Origin: Eustoma russellianum
Taxonomy: Eukaryota; Streptophyta; Magnoliopsida; Gentianales; Gentianaceae
Direction: 5' to 3'
Assembly (NCBI GenBank): GCA_036186865.1
Contig: AP025042.1
Coordinates: 12,891,812 to 12,955,811 of the forward strand
Length of the DNA: 64,000 nt
Shown: positions 22,301 to 32,668 of the stretch, piece by piece
How positions within the stretch are numbered: position 1 is the first letter of the stretch
Layout of the letters: the number at the start of each line of letters is the position of its first letter
Notes under the pieces: generated by a model
Seen by the model: the letters and a program-made list of their open reading frames with translations, nothing else
What the model was told of the DNA's origin: nothing
The model's database searches: none
Translations under genes and position numbers: made by a program

Positions 22301-23219
22301 GGTGATGATTATCACCGTTCAGGCCCGGAGAGAATAGACCTGATGATGACGATTTATGACCGTTCAGGCCCGAGAAGAATAGACCTGATTATGATGATTG
22401 ACTGTATGACTGTTTTTAGATCCAAAAATAATAGATCCGAAGGGAATGATATGATCGCCTCAGACCCGGAGATAATAGATCTGAACACTCTCTATTCTCG
22501 TTTTATTTACGATGGTGTTTTGAAAGAAAGAATGAATTTATCTTCATCTTATCATGCTGCATCACATGGGCATATTAATACATGCTGCATTTAATAGCCA
22601 GTCGAATGCTATGTGTACTGTTACTTAGGTTACAACCTTATTATGTACGGTCACTTAAGTTCTGATTTTATTGTCGCATAAGTTATGATCTTAATTCTTT
22701 TGACGGCCGATGGATTGAAGTCAGGTATGTGGATAATCCAAATTCTTGGGATTTTGTTCTTGTGTATACTTTCTATTTAATTCTTGGTTGTTTACAGTTT
22801 ACTTGCTGGTGACTTTGTCACTCACCCCCTTATTTTTCCTCCCAAAGCCTGAAGAAAACGGGATAGAGTGGATTGACGATGAGCCTAGAGTTCTGTACCC
22901 GTAGACAAGAGAGAGAGGATGGCAGCTTAAGGAATTTATCTTGATGGTTTATGTTTGATGGACTTACGTTGGAACAAACATTTTGGATTACTCTTTTCAT
23001 TTTATGGACATGGTTGTAGACGTTATGTCGGATAATTCAGAATGTTTTATTTAAAAGTTTTTCAACTGCCTAAGTTTTGCTTACCTGTCGACATGTAGGC
23101 ATGAAAGTCCATAAATTTTGTTATGGACTATGACATGTTATGCGTTGATGCATGGTACTCTCCATACTGAAGTACGGCGGGCATACCGTATTCGGGCAGG
23201 CCGGGTACGGGGTGCTACA
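19348..23219 (+). repeat. G2 5' LTR (3872 bp)
   Basis: Starts TGCACCCAACGAAAATCG and ends GGGTACGGGGTGCTACA just before the PBS. The first part matches the 3' LTR (28362 onward) almost base for base. It also matches the G4 LTRs in inverse orientation. Internal marks: a TTTTATAAGA motif at about 19599, a CTAGGTAAGTTAC block at about 20540, and a tandem array of a ~42 bp unit at about 22205-22400. Short open frames inside it have no domain. Confidence 0.95.
22205..22400 (+). repeat. Tandem array of ~42 bp units in G2 5' LTR
   Basis: Four to five imperfect copies of a unit containing GACCGTTCAGGCCCGGAGAG, AATAGACCTG and ATGATGATTAT. The same array recurs at 32528-32665 and, inverted, at about 51005-51300, with different copy numbers. 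Confidence 0.9.
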
Positions 23220-23221
23220 GG

Positions 23222-23233
23222 TGGTATCAGAGC
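23222..23233 (+). other. G2 primer-binding site (initiator-Met tRNA)
   Basis: TGGTATCAGAGC, two bases after the LTR end. This is the canonical plant initiator-Met tRNA site. The leader (23234-23526) holds repeated CCTTAGACT-type blocks and no gene. Confidence 0.95.
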
Positions 23234-23526
23234 CCACGCTCTAGATTCGGGCAGAAAGTGATGATTTTAGAAGATCTAAGTTTGACCTTAGACTCAAGTC
23301 ATGATCCTAGAAGAGTGTTGACCTTAGGCTAGGACGACTTAGACTGGAATTAGGGCCTTAACCTAATGACAAAACCCGAGTCAACAAAATTTTAAAGGCC
23401 ACAGAATTGAACTCGAATATTATCTTCTCGAATATTCGTTTAAGTCTTATTGAATTATGAATTTATTTCTTGTCACTTATCTTGGTATTGCAACCTTAAA
23501 TAGAACTCCGACGCTGCTTAGTGCAG

Positions 23527-24794
23527 ATGGCTCGACCTTGTAGCCGACCTGCTAGAGCCCGACTCGCTGTATAGGAGCCGGTTCCTCCACAGCCTCAGGA
23601 ACCCGTTCCTCCTACACCTGCTCAGGTTCCTTAACCACCACCACCGTAAGAACAGAACCCACCTCTTGTTCAGAACAATCCTCCACCTCAGGTGCCTTTA
23701 CCTCCGATGATGCCGGACATCCACACTTTTCAGGCCTTCTGCCAGACTGTGACGCAGATTGGCCAAGTGATGATGCAGCAGAATGCCCCTCTTCAACCTC
23801 ATGAGCCTGTTAGGGACGCGCAATATTACTTTGAGAAACTGAAAAGAGCCACTGTACCACAATTCGAGGGAAAATCCGACCCAGATATTGCTGAAAAATG
23901 GTTAGACGAAGTAGAGAACTGCTTTGAGTTAATCCATGCCCCTGAGGAGATGAAAACCCAAGCGATAAGACCATTCTTACTTGGAGACGCGAATCAATGG
24001 CGGAAGGCAAATTTGCAATCCTTACCGAGACTGATTTCATGGCGAGAGATTTCTACAAAAGTTCACAAGTTTTACATACCTCCTTCTGTGAAGCTACAGA
24101 AAAGACATGAATTTGAGTCATTGAAGCAGGAACAAGGAATGACTGTGGCAGGTTATGCAAACAAGTTTATAGCCTTGGGAAGGTTTCAGCCATCAACAAT
24201 GAATGATGAGGAGACTAAGATGTTGAAGTTTGAAAGAGGATTGAATCCAAGGATAAGGACTTGGTTGGTTAATAAAAATCCCGCCAACTTTGGAGCACTA
24301 CTGGACGCATGTTATAGAATTGAGAGGGACATTATCCGTCGGGATGAGGTTGGACAAAAGAGAGGAAGATAAGTGTCTAGGAGTGTAGGACCCCACAAAA
24401 CCGCCAAAAAGAATTTCCGAGGACCCGGTCGACAAGGAAAGAATTAGAATTCGTTATCAGCGTCGATCGCAACAGAAGATTCAGTCAAGAAATCAGGCCC
24501 AGCAGCAGCCAGCCATTCCGGCTTGTCCTCACTACCAGAAGCATCACGTGGGGAGAATGTTTCTTCCAGCCAGGGAAGTGTTTCGGATGTGGCAAGGTGG
24601 GCCACATACTCAAGAACTGTCTAGACAAGGGGACCACTTGCTTTGAATGCGACAAAGTCGGACACATGAATAAAGATTGCCCAGAGAAAGGAGCCCAGCA
24701 GCAGCAGCAACCAAGGAACCAGCACCAGCGCGCAATGCAAGAGTTCATGTTATGATCGACGCTGCTGTTGAGGAAGCTAATGATGTGGTGACTG
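23527..24794 (+). pseudogene. G2 gag (capsid and two zinc knuckles)
   Basis: The start is ATG 23527 (MARP). A proline/glutamine-rich N-terminus carries stops at 23572, 23632 and 23647. The capsid-like region (about 23820-24370) includes ATVPQFEGKSDPDIAEKWL and a conserved GYANKF segment. A frame change and stop at 24370 precede two CCHC zinc knuckles, CFGCGKVGHILKNC (about 24579) and CFECDKVGHMNKDC (about 24633). The C-terminus ends in the D-V-V-T-G codons where the first intron-like segment begins. Read without splicing, Gag stops at TAA 24803-24805. It assembles the particle and packages RNA in this family; this copy is broken. Confidence 0.9.
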
Positions 24795-24877
24795 GTAAGT
24801 TTTAAGAATTATGCAAGATTACATTTTTGTAAGATGTTGTTATTTCTGTTTCGCTTAGTCAATCTTGCATAATTCAG
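24795..24877 (+). other. Candidate spliceosomal intron 1 (Gag/protease junction), 83 bp
   Basis: The donor GTAAGTTTTA follows ...GACTG, and the acceptor ...ATAATTCAG precedes GAGTTATC. The segment is AT-rich with a T-rich tract before the acceptor. Removing it keeps the gag frame open into protease (phase 1). Leaving it in gives a TAA at 24803. G3 has a donor at the same codon. Splicing is inferred; nothing here proves it. Confidence 0.7.
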
Positions 24878-27800
24878 GAGTTATCTTAGTATGTGCTATG
24901 CCTAAAAATGTGTTGTTTGATAGTGGCGCTAGCCACTCATTTATATCAAGGAAGTTTGCAAAGAATATTGATCATAGCCCAGTTCACCTTGGGACACCTT
25001 ATAGAGTCCAAGCAGCTGGCGATGAGGTGCTTATATCTCACCAGCTGTATAAGAACTATGAGATTGAGTTTGACGAACAACAATTTTCAGCGGATTTTAT
25101 TCCGATAGCCATGAGTGATTTTGACATACTTCTTGGAATGGATTGGCTCTCTAAGAATTGCGTGCACATTGATTGTTGCGAAAGACGGGTTATCATTAAG
25201 AACCCAGAACGAGAAGAAGTAACTTTTCATGGAGGTTTGAAGTTGAAGAAATCCCCCAAGAATGTCTTTTCAAACGCGGTCCGTGCCTGTAGGATGCTGA
25301 AGAAAGGGCACAAAGAATTCTTAGTTTATGCTTTAAGTGCTGATCAAGCGCCATTTGACCTTTCTCAAGTCCCGGTAGTTCAGGAATATCCTGATGTTTT
25401 TCTAGAAGAGTTGCCAGGCCTTCCGCCAGATAGAGAGATCGCGTTTGAAATCAATTTAATTCTGGGAGCCGAACGGATATCAAAGGCTCCTTACTGAATG
25501 GCGTCTGCGGAATTGAAAGAACTAAAGGAGCAGTTACGTGAGCTGTTGGAAAAGAAACTTATCCGCCCAAGTGTCTCGCCTTGGGGTGCTCCTATGTTGT
25601 TTGTGAAGAAAAAGGATGGAAGCATGCGTCCGTGTATCGATTATAGGGAGCTCAACAAGATTACCATAAAGAACAAGTACCTGCTGCCTAGGATCGACGA
25701 TCTATTCGATCAGCTTTCGGTAAGAAATTAAAATTTTTATTTCAATAATAATTCTGTTTTGGAACCTTGTCTAAAGGTATCTTGGTACAGGGAGCACAAG
25801 TTTGCAGTAAAATTGATCTTTGTTTTGGATACTTTCAATTGAAAATCAACGCCGAGGATATTCCAAAAACTGCTTTCAGGACGCGGTATGAACATTATGA
25901 ATTCCTTGTGATGCCATTCGGATTGACTAATGCCCCCACAGCATTCATGGATCTTATGAACCGAGTGTTTCAAGAGCAATTAGACAAGTTTGTTGTAGTT
26001 TTCATTGACGATATCTTGATTTACTTACCGGACGAAGAGTCCCATGCAGCCCATTTAAGGATCTCCCTTGACATCTTATGGAGGAAGCAGTTGTACGCAA
26101 AATTCAGTAAATGCGAATTTTGGCTGCATAGTGTAGCGTTTCTCGGCCATGTTATATCGGAAGATGGGATATCAGTAGATCCCAAAAAGATTGAAGCAAT
26201 CACGGAATGGCCAAGGCCGACAAACGGTACGGAAGTACAGAGTTTTCTTGGTCTCGCCGGCTACTATCGCAAGTTTGTAGAAGGATTCTCTCGGTTTGCT
26301 ATGCCTCTCACCCGATTGACACATCAAAAGAAGAAGTTCAAGTGGACTTCGGACTGCAAAAGGATATTTACCGAGTTGAAGGAGAAATTGACATCTGCTC
26401 TAGTTTTGTCTCAGCCAATTTTGGGTGAAAGTTTCGTAGTGTACAGTGATGCCTCGAAGAACGGCTTTGGATGTGTGTTAATGCAGAAAGATCGAGTGAT
26501 TGCGTATGCATCTTGACAGTTGAAGCCGTTCGAGCAAAATTATCCAATACATGATATTGAGCTTGCAGCTGTAGTCTTTGCCCTGAAGATATGGAGACAT
26601 TATCTTTACAGTGAAAGATGCGAAATCTTTACAGATCACAAAAGTCTTAAGTACCTTTTCACCCAGAAGGAATCGAATATGCGCCAATGCCAATGGCTAG
26701 AATTGATAAAGGATTACGACCTCTCTATCAAGTATCATCCAGGCAAAGCCAATGAAGTTGCCTATGCCTTGAGTCGGAAAACAAGTCATCCGCGTCAACC
26801 TCCTCTACAGCGCGATATGGAAGAGTTTGATCTGGAGGTAGTTGATTCCATTGATAATGTACTAGCTAAGTTGGTTTTGGTTCCTTCATTGATTGACAGA
26901 ATTAGAGAGGGTCAAGAAAAAGATGAAGCTTTGAAGCAAATTAAGGATAAGTTGAAAGCGAAACCTTCTGAAGACTTCAAGGTCAAAAATGATGACAGCT
27001 TGTGGTTCAGAAGTCGATTGTGCATACCCGATGATGGTGATATAAAGAATGAAGTTCTTCAGGAAGCTCATAGTTCTCGTCTATCTATTCCTCCCAGAGC
27101 CAACAAAATGTATCAAGACCTAAAGCAGAAATTCTGGTGGCATGGCATGAAGAAACAAATTGCCGAATTCGTGGAGAAATACCTCGTTTGCCAGAGAGTG
27201 AAAGCAGAACATCAAAGACCTGCCAGGTTATTACAGCCTCTTGGGAGTCCCGTAGTGGAAGTGGGATCACATCACTATGGACTTTGTGACTGACCTGCCA
27301 AGGACAAAGAATGGGCATGATGCTATTTGGGTTGTAGTAGATCGTTTGACGAAGTCCGCCCATTTCATGGCTATGTCAATCAAAGCCTTTTTGGAGTAGT
27401 TGGCCTCAATGTATATAAATCAGATTGCGTTTCTGCATGGAATACCCATGAGTATTGTTTGCGATCACGACTCTCGCTTTACTTCTCGATTTTAGACAGC
27501 TTTTCAGGAAGCGATGTGCACTGAGATACGGACGAGTTCAACATTTCACCCTCAGACTAATGGTCAATTGGAAAGGACCATCCAAACATTGGAAGATATG
27601 TTACGAGCTTGCATACTTGATTTTAGAGGAAGTTGGGACAAGAGTCTCAAGCTCGTGGAGTTTTCCTATAATAATAGCCACCATCGATCTATTGGAATGG
27701 CTCCTTATGAAGCACTTCATGGAAGAAAGTGCCGATCTCCACTTTATTGGGATGAAATTGGAGATAAAATTCTTTCAGGACCTGACTTGGTGGAGCAAGC

Positions 27801-28315
27801 CCAAGAGAAAGTAATAATTGTTAAGCAAAGGTTGAAAGCGGCCCAGGATAGAAGCAAAGTTTGGGCTGTCGAAAAGCGGCGACTAGTAGAATTTCAGGCA
27901 GGTGAAAAAGTGTTCTTAAAAGTGTCGCCATCAAACGGAGTTAAAAGATTTGGCATAAAGGGTAAACTAAGTCCAAGGTTTATCGGGCCATATGAGATTC
28001 TTGAAAGGATTGGAGAAGTCGTTTAGCGGCTAGTGCTACCGCCATTATTGTCTCAGTTACATGACGTGTTTCACGTATTCCATCTTTCCCAGTACGTGCA
28101 TGAGCCCAGTCTCATCATTGAGGAGCAGCCCTTGAAGATTGAAGCTGATGTGTCATATGAAGAAGAGCCGGAGAGGATCGTTGACCGGAAGGAAAAGGCT
28201 CTAAGGAAACGATCCATTCCCATGGTTAAGGTGGAGTAGAAGCACCACTCAGTCGATGAAGCCACTTGGGAGATGGAAGAACACATGAAGAACTTGTACC
28301 CACATCTTTTCGATT
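24878..28315 (+). pseudogene. G2 pol: protease, RT, RNase H, integrase, chromodomain (damaged)
   Basis: Protease: LFDSGASHSFIS at about 24915. RT: from about 25480, CIDYREL at 25630, then intron 2, VMPFGLTN at 25910, catalytic FIDDIL at 26003. RNase H: about 26400-26790 (YSDASKNGF; ALSRK). Integrase: H2C2 at 27050-27210, core 27270-27750 (DAIWVVVDRLTKSAHF, HPQTNGQ). The C-terminal region includes GEKVFLKVSP. A chromodomain-like tail at 28150-28310 ends in EATWEMEEHMKNLYPHLF. Lesions: TGA 25495, TGA 26514, a +1 shift at about 27243, and stops at about 27397, 27494, 28022 and 28237. The chromodomain of such elements is thought to steer integration into heterochromatin. The copy is non-functional. 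Confidence 0.9.
25720..25790 (+). other. Candidate spliceosomal intron 2 (inside RT), 71 bp
   Basis: The donor GTAAGAAATT follows the DDLFDQLS codons, and the acceptor TTGGTACAG precedes the GAQV codons. Phase 0: removal keeps RT in frame and brings together residues that are adjacent in intron-less relatives. Retention gives TAA at 25729. G4 has a segment of the same length, same boundaries and near-identical sequence at 48448-48518. Confidence 0.8.
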
Positions 28316-28350
28316 AGTGCTCTTAAGTTTCAAGGACGAAACTTGTAATA

Positions 28351-28361
28351 AGGGGGGAGGA
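28351..28361 (+). promoter_or_regulatory. G2 polypurine tract
   Basis: AGGGGGGAGGA lies directly before the 3' LTR TG at 28362, after the conserved CAAGGACGAAACTTG block that follows chromovirus pol. Confidence 0.9.
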
Positions 28362-29474
28362 TGTACCCAACAAAAATCGTATTGTACTTGAGGCGTATGG
28401 AGTAGTGTAATAAAATGATTAGTCTTTCCAAGTGCATTTTTCTATGTTTATTACTTCTCTTTAATTATTTCTCTTTAAAGTGAATACTATTAGAAATAGT
28501 ATAATACCCCAATGATTTATGAAACGTGTGAAAGGACCATTTTGCCATTACAAGACTTTAGAAAATTCGGCCACAAGGGTCTTAAAAGAACTCTAGAAGA
28601 TTCTTCCCTTTTATAACAAAAGTAGCCTTAATGGTCTCCTTAAAAGCGGGCCACAAAAAGGCTACACAAAATTAAGTATCATACTGATGTGTTTAAAAAG
28701 GATTAAGGGAAAAGTTCTTCAACTTTCCCTCCCCCAACCGCCGGCTAAGTGAAGGGTAAAGCCTATGAGACTACTTTTCAATTTAATGCTCCAACTAATC
28801 CCTTTATGGCCTCTTAAAGAAATTCAAAAAGGCCTCATCCATAATGTGAGGTAGGGTATTATTCCAAGATTTAAGATTTTCTCCATTTTCCTTTAAAGGC
28901 CGGATGCAAGTAGTGGAGAAATCCATGGGATCATTTTCATCATAATAATTCAATTTACCACTTTTACTTAAAACAACTTTTCTAATTATCATCAATAGGC
29001 AATAAAAGAATACGAAAACCTATGGAAGGCCCCCCCACTGCCGGATTATCATGGCTAATCCATGGTAACCACTAACCAAACTTAGTTACTTTTCTAACCA
29101 ACCTAAAAAGTAACTTAAGGAGTAATTGGGGGGGTAAAAGCAACTAAGGTGTAAATGAGCCTACCATTCTCCCCAACACCGGTTATCCTACTAAGGTTAA
29201 CCTATGAAGGCTTCACCAACCACCTTGGTTACTTTTTCTTAACCCCACCTCAAAAAGTAACTCATGTAGTAATTGGGGTTAAACACTAAATGATCTTCAT
29301 AATGATGTTCATGCAAAGGAGGGAAAATTCTTTTCTGCTTCTCCTTTAAATGGACGGCCTCCCTCTTAGGTTGGCAAGAAACCATTTTCAAAAGTTCAAC
29401 CTAGAAGCTTCCTCCATATTCAACACTCAAACCACTCAAGAGCTCACCTAAGCAAAACATCCAAGACTCCTTAC
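28362..29474 (+). repeat. G2 3' LTR, first part
   Basis: Starts TGTACCCAACAAAAATCG and matches 19348 onward with scattered substitutions. It is interrupted at 29474 by the solo LTR, after the CTTAC that is duplicated on the far side. The minus-strand frame at 28804-28995 is inside the LTR and is not a gene. Confidence 0.95.
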
Positions 29475-30925
29475 TGTTACTGTATGTGCCCTAGGCCATG
29501 ATTTGGATATTTATGTTATGCATTTATTATTAATAAAAAAGGTTTCATTATCATTATTGTTGGTTAGTATGTTACACAATTTTGATATATGTCCCTGATT
29601 TATTATTGTTATGGAGATAAAATAATTTATAATCAGTATGAGTATTGATTTGATAATCATGAGATGATTATGTGTATGGTGATACGAATCAATCTCATAG
29701 ATACTTGTTAGAGAATAGTGTATTGGATAGACCCATCATGAGATTGCTACATGGATTAGCGTCATAAGTAAATCTCATGATAGTCATGTTTTAATCCTTA
29801 GACTTGAGATTGTCATAGTTTCCAACATAAGGACTATTATATTTTGACATGATCAAACGTTATCCGTAACTGGATAATAATAAAGGTCATGATTGAATGT
29901 GATAGAAATTATGTAGAGGATATTGAACAATCAAGATAGAATTTGTCCCTCTCTTTTGAGAGAGATATCTTTGGGCCCCTCGATTAGTGAGACTGTGAAA
30001 TGCATGGCCGTGCTCAAATGAATTGATAGTGTGATCAATATCATTTGTTTTATCAGTCTACTTAGAGATCGAGTAATCATATGTTTGAGCTATATAAGTA
30101 TGACGCTGACCATGACTTATGTTCAAACTAGATATCGTGTGACAAAAGGATTAATGCGTGTACTATTATTAGGCTAGTTGGACTTTACTCGTATTAATTG
30201 GGTAGTTGTGATGCCTTGCTAGAGGCCAATTACGACTTGTTGGTTTAATAGAGATTTAATCAACTGCCAATTAATATGGGCCTATCGGGTCACACACAAG
30301 AATGCGTAAGGCTGAGATTAATAATATTAATAATATTAATATTGGATATTAATTATTATTATTATTATTATTATCGTTTTTTATATTAATAATATTAATA
30401 TTGGATATTAATTATTATTATTATTTTCGTTTTTTTGGTGATTATATATACATGTGTGTTATCGGATAATAACGAGAGAATCCATATTTGATATGGATTT
30501 TGAATATCCTGATAAAATCCGTATCTGATATGGATTTTGATTGGCATCAACTAATCCGATTAGGACTCGGATTTTGATGTCTATATATTTGTGTATCTCG
30601 TATACACTATACACATGAAAATACACCAAGCAATTAGAAAACGCAAGAACAGAAAACGAAACCCTAGAATCGTTTTTGAGAAAAACGAGTTCTTCAGCCG
30701 CGCCGTTTGAAGAGCTAGCACTCCAGGCGGAAGCGTTCGTGCGGATACCGACAGAGGGTGATCGTATTTTCGCACCTCTTCCATCTGCAGATTTCGAATC
30801 TACGGAGGTACTTTTTGTTTTTTTGTCGAATTAAACGAACAACATGGATCCTTGGTAGGAAATCAGAGATCAATTTTTGTTTTCCGCTGCGCGTTTTTGC
30901 AGTGATCTCGTTCGCTTTCCTAACA
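29475..30925 (+). mobile_element. Solo LTR (1451 bp) with CTTAC target duplication
   Basis: Starts TGTTACTGTATGTGCC and ends TTTCCTAACA, giving TGTTA...TAACA terminal inverted repeats. CTTAC stands on both sides (29470-29474 and 30926-30930). The G2 5' LTR has uninterrupted sequence at the matching place near 20435, which proves the insertion. Inside are a duplicated TTA-rich block (about 30320-30433), repeated GATATGGATTTTGA motifs (about 30485-30540) and a CTATATATTTG TATA-like site (about 30582). The small frames at 30581-30979 have no recognised domain. The parent family is not identified. The orientation is arbitrary. Confidence 0.95.
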
Positions 30926-30930
30926 CTTAC

Positions 30931-32668
30931 ATACTTGGGCAAACCCTCCATCACCTTCTTTCACACGGCTAGCCTTTGACTAAGGAGATCCAAGAACCAT
31001 CTTCAAGATCCAAGTTTCATCTAGGTAAGTTACATCTTTGATTCTAAAGTAGTTTCCATTTTCTATAAAAAGTAAAGCTTACATTTTGGTTCTTTTCTTG
31101 CCAAAAACAGTGGCCTTCAATGGTCACTAGGGGGAGATTTTTCAAGCTACTAATGGGAGCTAACATCTTGGTGGGTTGAATCCATTTCAATCTCCATTTA
31201 AGCTCCATTTTGTTGGAGGAAAGCTTCAACCTTTTTCAACCGAGACTCAAGTTAAGGGAATTTCTTGCTCAAAGAGGCAAGTACACTCTAAGCAACCTTG
31301 GCTTATTTATGAAGTATATGCTTGAATGACTAGCCTCTCTAAGATGTGATTGTTAGTTGAATATTCTAAGTACTATGCATGAGAACTTGATGTATGGTTT
31401 ACTACATGGATATGTTTGTGCTCAAACCAAAATATGACATGACACCCACTATGAATGATTATGTTAAAATTGGTATCTAGTTGTTAGTAGGTCATTTTAG
31501 AGAAATAAAGCTAGTTGGAGAGTATTGAACAAGAAAAAGTGATTAAAGGTAAATCTGCTGGAGCTGGACAGTTTTTAGTGGCGTATTGTATGACCTAAAA
31601 ATGAACATTAAGAACGTGCAATTTAGCTAAATTTTGGTAGGATGGTAGCCTTTTATGTTTAGTAAAAGTGTGATTTGTAATTTCGGTAAAAGGACTTGTG
31701 GTTTGCCCTTAATAATTTTTTAGTAGGAGTAAGTCACTGTAGTTCCAGTAAATACCTTGACTTAGAAAGAAAATTAATTGACCCCCCTTAAGTATATTGG
31801 ATTGCTTTGAAATTTTTACAGTACTTACCTAAGACATAGATGAATATGTTCATGTGAAGAATTTGCTTGAAATTACTGTTTTATAGGGTAACAATTAAGG
31901 TGAACATCATGGTACTAAACTGGAAAACTGGGCCGCATGGTATGGTGTTTGTTGAGGCCTTAATCTTATTTAATTGGACTTGTATGTGATGTTTGGGCCT
32001 TTGAATACTACTCTTTAGTGTATTGTCTGTGTTTCCAGGTATTAGTCTTAATTGGATAAGGCTTTATGGCCCATGAAACTGAGGAAAGGGCGGGTACTGC
32101 ACTGCTGTATTCAGCAGTACCCCTTTTCAGTAATGTAATGATTTGAGTGTTTTAACTACCTGGAAATGTTCATAAATTTTTATGGCATGTAGACAAGACT
32201 CACTTATGTATATGTGTGGCATAGGTTTATGAAAATAGGCCCTGAATTGATAATCAAGAGGCCGCATGAACAGAGTGTTAATGCTGAATATTTTTCAGCT
32301 TAAGGGACAAGTCCGTATATGTGTTATGTGATGTATTTAGTCATGAATTGCATGTGGCACATCATGCATTGCATTGTCCCCGTTTACACGACTTATGAGA
32401 CTGATTTTATGTCAAAGAAAATTAAGAAAAGCTCTTTTTGAAAGAAAGATTTCAGTTTTTGAAAGAGAGACTCCTATTGGTACCATTAATTCCTGGCCAA
32501 CACAACCCGCTCTAGATCCGGGGTTAATTGATCTAATGATGATTATGACCGTTCAGACCCAGAGAGAATAGACCTGATGATGATGATTATGACCGTTCAG
32601 ACTCGGAGAGAATAGACCTGATGATGACGATATATGACCGTTCAGATTCGGAGAGAATAAACCTGATA
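30931..32668 (+). repeat. G2 3' LTR, second part (truncated)
   Basis: Resumes the alignment with the 5' LTR at about 20440 and runs to the ~42 bp tandem array (32528-32665). It then stops in CCTGATAA and changes to inverted LTR sequence. A piece of roughly 190 bp that is present after ACACCCACTATG in the 5' LTR (about 20965-21135) is missing here at 31452. Confidence 0.9.

Larger units (their letters stand above)
19348..32668 (+). mobile_element. G2: long-LTR Ty3/gypsy chromovirus with intron-like segments
   Basis: 5' LTR 19348-23219, PBS 23222-23233, gag-pol 23527-28315, polypurine tract 28351-28361, 3' LTR from 28362. The 3' LTR is interrupted by a solo LTR (29475-30925) and truncated at about 32668, where it meets G4 in inverted orientation. 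It lacks the final part of about 830 bp that is present in the 5' LTR. LTR length, the CCHC-PR-RT-RH-INT-chromodomain order and the tail fit Tekay/Del-type chromoviruses. Confidence 0.9.

Noticed and set aside
30581..30979. Group of frames around 30.6-31.0 kb on both strands
   Set aside because: They overlap the end of the solo LTR and the junction with the G2 LTR. None crosses the junction with any known motif.
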